Below the pieces are notes generated by a model, which did no database searches, had not been told where the DNA came from, and was given only the letters and a program-made list of their open reading frames with translations. From Rhypophila decipiens (taxonomy: Eukaryota; Ascomycota; Sordariomycetes; Sordariales; Naviculisporaceae): a stretch of 64,000 bases of DNA. The stretch covers positions 310,001 to 374,000 of the forward strand of contig MU858057.1 in the NCBI GenBank assembly GCA_033297075.1, given 5' to 3'. The position numbers and the translations under genes were made by a program. Numbering within the stretch: position 1 is the first letter of the stretch; each line of letters opens with the position of its first letter. Shown here in pieces: positions 56,497 through 64,000 of this stretch.

Positions 56497-58967
56497 ATGG
56501 CCAATGATATTCACAACCTTGTCCTGGGACCGTTCCGGGACGTTTTCTCCAAAGGGAATCAGGCACTTGAAAATGCAGTCAAAAGCGAGTGTGATCCCAT
56601 GGCGAAGGCTGCACAAGGCCTCGTCAACAATGCAGAACGTGCCTTGAAGAAGATGGAGCCGGTGTGCCAGAAACAGTTTAACGAATACCAGTCTGTCTTC
56701 ATTGACGCTCTCAAGGAAAATGGTATACACTCACATCAGCCATCTTGTCCAATTGACACTCGTCAACTAACGTGACTCGTTGCCGAGTAGACGACGTATC
56801 TCATTTCAGAGAGCAACTCCACGATATGTTATGGGATCTGGACGACGCTCTCGAGGTCGATGGCTTTGATCCAGAGATCTACACCAAGCTGCAGGCTCTT
56901 GTCCGGACCGCAGCACTCAAGATGTCCGACATTGTGGTGAGGATGAAACTCGAGAATCCTATTCGTCTCGAGACCCCGATAACACCGATATCCGAGAGGC
57001 CCAGGACGCCCTCGATAGTAATATCTCCCAGCGCGGGCAGCCCAATGGAGGCCAAGGCCGGGCCAATTCAAGGATGGGAAGAAGGAGAAGAAACGGCCGC
57101 GGCCCGAATGGAAGACGAGACCAGCTCCCCGAAAGCCCAGACACTACTTGAGCAGGCGGTATCACCATCGCCCACCATCGAGACCCCGACCATCCAGCTC
57201 CAACGCGTCCCATCAGAGCCCCAAGAAGATCCATGGCGAGGGCCTGCGTCGGAGAGCCTGACCTTGCAGATCCGTTCGCTTGGCACGGGAGATGCGATGG
57301 TACAGCGCCGGCCACGGATATCACCAGGCGGGCAATACGACGGGGAGCCGGTATCGCCGCTCACTCCGGATAATGAAGCTGCTACTCCGCCTTTCAAACA
57401 CTCTCCCTCGTCATCGAGAGACAACATTGTCAGCCCGATCGACGAGGACCCGCGGAACTCGTTTGTCCTGCCGTCTGGGATGTTGACCAGCGTGGCAGTC
57501 AGTCAGGAACATGGAGATCAACCGTCTCCGCAGACGAGTAAGATCGGTCAGGAACGACAACTTGACGAGCTGGCCTCCCCCTCCTCCATATACTCAGATT
57601 ACGATGGTGGAGCAAAAGATACGACTGATGATACTGGCAGCTCGGGGAAAATCGTCGTCGTTCCCGACGCAGAGGGTCTGATTCCCGTGGATGGGCAATT
57701 CGATGCCGGGGTCCATTCCTCCGTGCAAAAACAGCCCTCAGATCAACACCCGACAGTGATTGTAATCGATTCCTATCCCCGATCTCGGTCAGGAGTACAA
57801 AGACCACCACCGCCAAACTCACCAAGGAAAGAAGGTAGCAGTAGCAGCAGGCGAGATTACAACGATGCGCCCTTACCGACTCTTGACCTCTCCCCGGGAA
57901 GCAGAATAACAAATGTCAGTTTTCGCGCTGAATACAATGGCGAATGGGCCGTCGGATGGGATTCGACAAGCAATAAGAAAGGATTGTTTCTGATGGATTG
58001 TGTAAAGATGGAGATGCCTACTGGAGAGGACGCCAACTTTTTCAGGGCCATGGGAGGAGACAAGGGCGGCTTTGATTCCGGATTTATAGGTATTGGGATT
58101 GGGAGGAAGAGAGGACGGAGTGCGAGTGCGAGTAGTGGGATTGGGCTTAACAATGAGGGTGGTGGTCTGAGTGGTTTGAGTGCAGTTGCGAGATGGAAAT
58201 TTTCGGGCCCCGGTGGCAGCAGTAGTGGGACGACGACGTCGTCAGGGACTTCAACTTTGAAGAAGGAAAAGGATCGTACGGGCTTCTCTTTTGGGTCTGC
58301 TGCGACTGGCGGCTCGAATGAGGCAAGTCTTCCGTGGCTCAAGTTTGAAAAGGGCGAGGTCATTACTGGTGTTTGCTGTAGGTTTTTCTACCCTCGCCCC
58401 GTCCAGTTCTTTTCTTCCCTGTTTGGCATACTATCACACACGTCCACACAAGCACGACGGGCACTGCTGACATTTCCCTTTCTATGTGTTTATATAGTCC
58501 CTCACCCGCAACACTGGTGCTGGGCGGGATACAATTCCAAAAACAAATGGGGCATATTTCCCAGGGCCTTCATGGCGCCAGGCACGTTGCTCGAGGAGGC
58601 GCCCTCGAACCTACTCCAGCTTCTGCACAAAGAGGGGAATGTCCGTTCTCATCATCGACAAAATTCGACTGGGAGCGGAAGTTGGGTACAGTCGCCATCC
58701 TCGCCATCATCTCCGCCCGGCAGCGGGATGGCTACAGGAAGTGCTTCCCTTTTTTCGCGGATATCGTCAAAGGGACTGGGACTTAGACGTCTGAGTAGCG
58801 GACCTGGAAGTAGCAACAGCAACAAGACGGAAAATGATGACTGGGCAAGAAGACCCAGCGACGTCACGGAGCCCACGCCGGAAAGTCCTTCAGGATCGTT
58901 TTATTCACCTGGTAGCACGGGCAGTGGCTCCACCAGCACGAGATCACCGAGGCCATCTCTTTATTAG
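56497..58967 (+). CDS. SH3-domain protein, 760 aa
   Basis: Exons 56497-56722, 56791-58377 and 58498-58967. The intron at 58378-58497 is a multiple of three, but its removal restores GVC/FPHPQHWCWAGYNSKNKWGIFP, a clean SH3 ending. The N-terminal about 130 residues are helical (FREQLHDMLWDLDDALEVDG). The middle is a long Ser/Pro/acidic disordered region with many SP/TP sites. The C-terminal third contains an SH3-like beta strand block (VSFRAEYNGEWAVGWD, KGLFLMDCVKME), a Gly/Ser loop, then WLKFEKGEVITGV joined to the WCWAGYNSKNKWGIFP half, and a Ser-rich tail. The broken arrangement suggests one SH3 with a long loop insertion or two tandem SH3-like halves. Its role is probably as an adaptor; the partner is unknown. 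Confidence 0.85.
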
Positions 58968-59321
58968 AGGCATAATAACATGGAAATGAAGCACACGAAC
59001 AAGTTACCTAGGTGTACGAGGTTGCGTGCCAAAATAAAAACCCCTTGTCAAGTACCTGGCACAGGCCACTTTGCCTATTTCTCAGATACCAGACCCACAG
59101 GCTTTGTTTACCCCCTCACACATCGTACATGCACCTTCACATGTCCACAATATCCATATCCACACATGCACAACTTTGAGTTTCCAATCGGTTGGGTCTA
59201 CAAATTTTCTCGACCCACCAGAAAGCCACAATCACAGCTTAAAATCACAACCAGCATTCACCCACCAGTGAGTGATAAAGTGCCCAATACCAAAAGTAAA
59301 AATCAACAGTCAAGTCAAGCG
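58968..59321. other. Intergenic region
   Basis: About 350 bp between the SH3 gene and tRNA-Arg. It is CA-rich near 59090-59280; no gene is seen. Confidence 0.5.
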
Positions 59322-59419
59322 GGTCCGATAGCGTAATGGTAACGCGTTACTTTCCGGTTTAGGAATCTTCCTACATCAGACTTTGGTAAAGACTCTGGGT
59401 TCGAGTCCCAGTCGGATCG
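59322..59419 (+). tRNA. tRNA-Arg(CCG) with 26-nt intron
   Basis: Cloverleaf: acceptor GGTCCGA/TCGGATC (one G-T pair), D stem GCGT/ACGC, anticodon stem TTACT/GGTAA (one T-G pair), anticodon loop TT-CCG-G-T, T arm CTGGG-TTCGAGT-CCCAG, discriminator G at 59419. The anticodon CCG is at 59354-59356. The intron spans about 59358-59383, at the canonical position one base 3' of the anticodon. The B box GGTTCGAGTCC is intact. Confidence 0.92.
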
Positions 59420-59713
59420 TCTGTTGTATTTTTGCCAGTCTGCCTGCCCATCCACCCACCATCATCTGTTTTCTTTATTCCTTTTTAGGTCCTTTCTCAA
59501 GAAGAAATGGTTCATCGGTTAACAATGCCGAATGGTATTGGGGTACGTAAAGTAAATTGTTTATAACCAGAGCTGCCTGGCAAAGTATCTTCATCATCAT
59601 CATCCATATACATATCCAATCCGAGCCAAACCCATTAAAGCTAAAGCTAACAAATGTAAACAAAAACATGTAAAAAAAATAAACGGAAGCCAATATGTTA
59701 GACCTCATCTTGC
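59420..59713. other. Short intergenic region
   Basis: 294 bp containing the T-rich downstream flank of tRNA-Arg (possible Pol III terminator at 59428-59432) and the probable 3' UTR of the homeobox gene. Confidence 0.45.
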
Positions 59714-62700
59714 TCACATATCCAAATTCGCCAGCATAGCATCCTCCACCAAATCCCTGCTAACCATGCTCTGACCCTGAGCTGCACTTGCACCCTGGGC
59801 CTGAGGATCCATCTCGTGGTCAAACTCGAAATTGAGATCCAGCAAAATGTCATTAACCTCCTGGTCAGTCATCATCTCGATGCTGCGTGGACTTAGGCCC
59901 GTTCCTGAACCTGATCCCGAACCCGAACCAGAATCCGGCGGTGTCTGGCCAGTCTGTGCTTGCATCTGCTGCGTCAACAACGACGTCGTCTGCTGACCCG
60001 GCCCCGGCCCAGGCTGCTGCATGTGCATCCCCAACCTGCCGCTCATCATCTCCTTAAACTTGCCCAAAAGCACCGCATCCTCAGCAGGCGTCTTTTCAAT
60101 CCCCAATATCTCCCTCGCCTTCCTCTTCAACTCGTCATCAGACGGGAAACCCTCTTGAATGGCAACCTTCGCACCGACATACTCAGCCAACCCATTCTCC
60201 AGTTCTCGCGAGCAAAATACCTGCGCAGGCTTTTGCAGTCGTCCGTTTCTTCCAAATGCTGTCCTAAGGAATTTATTCACTGTCGAGGTCTCGGCCATGA
60301 ACGGCCTGGTGGTGCTACCTGCCTGGATGGCGATGGGTACCAGCGATCCGCCTTCACCGGAAGAAGAGCTTGTCGTCGTCGCTGTGGTGGGAGGATTACC
60401 CGTACCACTCCAAGCATCGACCAATTGAGAGAATCCAATGGATTCTGGGTTGGGATATACATAAGGCGGGGCGAACCCGGAGCCGCCCTGCGTGGCGTTC
60501 CACCCGTCACAGGCCGGTAAGCCGGGCAGGTCGGGGTCGGTAAGGATTCCCACGTCGCGCTTGAATCGACTCAGCCACTCGACGTTGTCTGCTGCTGTTT
60601 GGTTCCACGGGTCGTCACTTGAAAGAGAAAAAAATTAGCAATTTGTTGCGTTGAGATTGAAAGAGTCAGAGAGAGACCTACTCATCATATAAAATCCACC
60701 GCGACTGGTGCTGCAGCTCCTCGTCGGTCGGGACATGACAGTTTGGGTTATTGGGCGACATGGCGGCGGCCACGTACCGTCCTAGCTCGCGCTCCAGACG
60801 ACGATAACAGTTTGCGTCGGCAAAAAACACCGAGTTGATCTTGAGCGGCGCTCCTCCGCTCCCTGTCCCTTTTGGTGAGTTGCTTATACTCGCACCACCA
60901 CCACCACCGCCACCACTCCAGAGACTATCATTCCCTTGGCCTGGTGCTGGTATCCAAGCATTATTGGTATTGGTGTTCGTGCTGCCAAATCCAAGACCCG
61001 CAAAAGTGGTATTACCCAAGCTCTCAAGCGACAAGGACGGGCTCGTCGACGGGCCCACAAGCAAATCCGCGCCGGCGACATGCCTCTGCTTAAACGCATT
61101 GAGCCACTCCAAGTTATCCGCCGCAGTTTGATTCCAGCCATCATCGTATTCATAGATAATAATCCTTGCCTGCTTCTGCAGATCCGCATCAGTCGGCTCG
61201 AACCCCATGGAGCGCTGATTCCTCACATACTCTGCGAGTTCCGACTCGAGCCGGCTATAATTATGAATGGTCGAGTCAATCTTGGTCATGTCTTTCGATC
61301 TGGTCTTTTCATCGCCGACGTCCTCGGACCGGGGGAGCACCGCGCGCTGTCGGAACCCCGCCAGCCAGTCGGTAGAGCTGTATATCAGGCGGAGCAAGAA
61401 GTTGGCGATCTCGTCAGACGGGTGGTTTGATGATTCCTCCATCCGCCCAATGATCTTGCACGCTTCGACCTGCAGCTCCGAGTCCATGGCGGTTAAGCCC
61501 AACAACCGGCGGGCCTTGACAAACTCGTGTAGTTCTGTTTCCATGGGGTCGTCCTCGAAGATGTTGTCTTTGCCGTTGATCTTGAGCTGGGTCTGGTTGC
61601 TGTCCACGTGTGTCCTGATGGGCGCGAGCTGGGCCTGCATGGCGATCTGTCCCGACGACGAGACCAACAGGTCGCGTAGCCAGGACGGCGTGGACGAGAT
61701 GCCATTCTGCGAGAGCACTTCAGCCCCGTAGACGATCCGGCAGGCTTCCAGCTGCAGCTCGCCGTCGGTCGGCCTCCGCCCCTTCTTCTCGTGCTCGGTG
61801 ATTATGTAGAACATGAGCTCTGTCTTGATGAGCTCGTAGGCGTTCCGCGCCGTGGTATGTCCGACCCCGTGAGTGGCCTCGAACGGGTTCGGCGAGTTTC
61901 GTTCGCCGTGGATGAGATAAGGCGGGATCGAGTTCTCGACCATGTCAAGCACGGGCGCTTCAAAACCCCAGTCACCCTTCCAGTCGGCCATGGTGTTACC
62001 CGTCTTGAAGTGCTCGGCGAGGTGGTCCACGCGGATGGTCCACGTGTCCATGATGATGCCGCAGAAACCGCAGCGGGACCGGATCTCGGGCGTCGCCACC
62101 TTCCACTGCTCCATGGACCAGTTCACAAACTTGGCCCCGTGCACGAGCTTCAGGTGCTGCCGGAGGTGGTCCTTGCGGTAAAACGTGCGTTCGCCGAGGG
62201 TCCGCTCCTGGCAGGCCGAGTGGTTGTGCGTCTCGATGTGGGCCTCGTCCGGGTTGGCCTCGCCGCAAAAGACGCACGATACCTGGCCGTTCTCGGGGCT
62301 GAATGCTCGTGCGCCGTTGGGCGCGCATACCCACCGTTCGAGAGACAGGTGCAGCGATTTCTCGTGTCTCTGCCAGTCGTGCTTGGTACGGAAGGTCTCG
62401 GTGCAAAAGGTACATTGGAACGTCTTGGAGGGGACCGGCAGCCCCGGCTTGTCTCCCGACGCCTTGGGGACCGCCTTTCTCCTTCTCCTCCTGCGGCCGC
62501 GGTTCATGGACGACCCCATGGAGCCGAAGGAGCCGCGCGAGCCATGGGAAAAAGCAGAGGCAAAGGAGCCGCCGCTGGAGTGGGAGGTATTGAATGAGCT
62601 AGTGGAAGAGACTGCGCATAGGGATTTGCCCGACCCGTCATCGGTAAAGTTCAGGCTATACGGGCTGTTGAGGCCCGATGACAGGGTCGAGGCCGAGGCG

Positions 62701-63719
62701 GTGACGGCACGCGCAATAGCCGTCACCGAAGCGGGTTCGTTCTCGGGCGGAGATACCTGCCATCGCTGGAGAGGGTTGAGCTGGTCAAAAGACGCAGGGG
62801 TTCCTCGTCTCTGAGGAATGTCAATGTTGCTGGAGAAGCTCCGCACGCCGGGCGAGGTCGATCGAGGAGCGATAATCTTCCTTCTCCTTCTGGCGTTAGC
62901 CAGCCAGTTAGTGATCTGGGTCTTGTTCAGGCCTGTCTGCTTCTGGAGCACCTCTTTCTCCTCCTCGTTGGGGTACGGGTGCTTGTGATGGACGGAGAGC
63001 CAGTTCTTGAGGATCTTGACCGACTCTCTGGAGAAGCGAGCGCCAATCTTGGCCGCACCGGCCGGTCCAGCGGCCGCATTCTCGTCGCCCTGGATCGAGT
63101 TGGGGGCCGACAAGTTCTTGGCGGATTTGCCTTGGGCGGTGGCCGGGACGACGCCCTCTTGGGTGATGGCGTCCGGATGGTCTCCCATGACGGGCCAAGG
63201 GTTAAAAGGGAAGGCCGTGTCGGTGGGTACGGCGGTAGAGGCAACGAGGCCGAAGCTGCATCCACAACGGAGAGCAACGCAGCTGGTGCAATAGCCCTTG
63301 TATTTACCCTCGCAAATACGCTTGCACTGGTAACCACCGGCCCGGCAATGGGTGCAGGGGACGTCTGGGATCTCGAATGACTCTTCAAAGGGAGTCGGGA
63401 GCTCGTCGGCCAAGTCCATGTCCAGGGTAGCAGATGTATCCATAGCCCCAGTCAGGCCCATACCTTCTAGAGGTCCCATGTTGGTTTGCTCAAAGTGCTC
63501 GAGGGCCCAGTATGAGAAGTCGTCACCGTCGACATTGGCCAAGGCGAGGTCCATGTCAGTCAGGTGCTGGGCGCCGACAGCTTGAAGCGGGTACTGAGAG
63601 TCGGTATTGCTCCCCGTGGCCGTGGCCGTGGTTGTAGCCGTAGCCATAGCCATAGCGGGGGCGGCATTGTCCCAGTTGATAAACTCGTCCATCTCGTCCA
63701 CCTCGGGTATCACGGGCAT
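59714..63719 (-). CDS. Homeobox (TALE-like) and C2H2 zinc-finger transcription factor with repeated HTH-like modules
   Basis: Exons 63719-60682 and 60617-59714 (1313 aa). Order: an acidic N-terminus; a Cys-rich patch near 120-155 (PCTHCRAGGYQCKR, YCTSCVALRCGC); a homeodomain at about 223-281 (FSRESVKILKNWLSVHHKHP ... GLNKTQITNWLANARRRRK), with Asn-Trp-Leu-x-Asn-x-Arg as in TALE/KN proteins; a Ser-rich linker with a basic run; C2H2 fingers at about 436-459 (CTFCTETF...HEKSLH), 478-500 and 548-570, partly degenerate; and then five diverged modules of about 55-65 residues between about 630 and 1205. The best of these read ELAEYVRNQRSMGFEPTDADL ... WNQTAADNLEWLNAFK and WNQTAADNVEWLSRFK. The C-terminus is Gln/Gly/Ser-rich and acidic. 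Nuclear DNA-binding regulator by domain content; targets unknown. Confidence 0.88.
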
Positions 63720-64000
63720 GTAGCGGCAGGGCGCAAACTGACAATGTCCAGCTTATCCGAGATGTTGGGAGTCACAGCTCACAATTGTCGAAAGGGCGTG
63801 CGTATAATTAATTACTTGTAAAGGAAGGTCCAGAGCCTCAGAGGTGGCCGGAGCCCTGTCAGCCGGTGACGAAGCTGATAGGGCGCGAGATGGACAAGAC
63901 AAAGACAAAGAGAGGCCAACTGGGGGGCTAACACCAACCACTGGTCGTCTCGTATAAAAGGGGGGGATTCGTCCAGAGGTGGGAGCGAGATGAAAGCGAG
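63720..64000. promoter_or_regulatory. Upstream region of the homeobox gene
   Basis: 281 bp of sequence 5' of the homeobox gene up to the window end. No other coding sequence is recognised; it contains leader or promoter sequence. Confidence 0.4.

Noticed and set aside
61791..62597. Plus-strand open frame of 268 codons
   Set aside because: Antisense to the C2H2 region of the homeobox gene, whose fingers and exon structure are clear.
1..64000. CRISPR arrays, transposon terminal repeats, rRNA genes and secondary-metabolite clusters
   Set aside because: None could be supported by reading both strands; the only repeats found are short coding minisatellites, microsatellites and telomeric motifs.

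Overview
The window is nuclear DNA of a filamentous ascomycete, most likely a Sordariomycete. The evidence is short (about 50-120 nt) GT-AG introns with CTAAC/CTGAC branch sites, CT-rich leaders before start codons, a TTAGGG-type telomeric motif, intron-bearing tRNA genes, and Pezizomycotina-type families (quinate repressor, Zn2Cys6 factor, homeobox/C2H2 factor, nhTMEM16-like Ist2). The species cannot be named from the sequence alone. No CRISPR array, intact transposon, viral genome or recognisable secondary-metabolite cluster was seen.

Layout. 1-8.9 kb: a Cid1-family RNA nucleotidyltransferase (minus, cut by the left edge), TFIIF alpha, the splicing factor Bud13, and a decayed small CxxC gene. 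8.9-12 kb: gene-poor, with eroded coding-like fragments. 12-19 kb: an unrecognised 208-aa protein, the quinate-pathway repressor, and a Zn2Cys6 factor interrupted by an in-frame TAG. 19.8-30.2 kb: tRNA-Thr(UGU), a membrane protein with a polyglutamine tail, an acidic SANT protein resembling Rrn5, the mitochondrial helicase Irc3, and an orphan coiled-coil protein. 30.2-32.1 kb: gene-free, with a 10-N gap flanked by poly-T/poly-G sequence. 32.1-36.7 kb: a flavocytochrome-b2-type hydroxyacid dehydrogenase and a Rab-like GTPase. 38.2-50.9 kb: the cohesin loader Scc2, Pol I subunit Rpa12, deoxyhypusine hydroxylase, an Asteroid/XPG-like protein and a PRPP synthetase with a long insertion. 52.4-64 kb: an Ist2/TMEM16 protein, an SH3 protein, tRNA-Arg(CCG), and a large homeobox plus C2H2 factor.

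Most genes are housekeeping and not organised as a pathway cluster. Loose themes are transcription (TFIIF, Rpa12, Rrn5-like), RNA processing (Cid1-like, Bud13) and chromosome maintenance (Scc2, XPG-like). The quinate repressor stands without structural qa genes here. Gene models were built by hand from reading frames and splice signals, and summed exon lengths were checked to be multiples of three.

The most unusual items are as follows. (1) The Cid1-family enzyme has a PAN3-like CCCH finger and about 450 residues inserted inside its catalytic palm, including an internal tandem duplication. (2) The homeobox/C2H2 factor carries about five CENP-B-like helix-turn-helix repeats. (3) The flavocytochrome b2 lacks a presequence and ends in Ala-Lys-Leu. 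(4) The Zn2Cys6 gene contains an in-frame TAG. (5) The PRPP synthetase has an altered PRPP loop.
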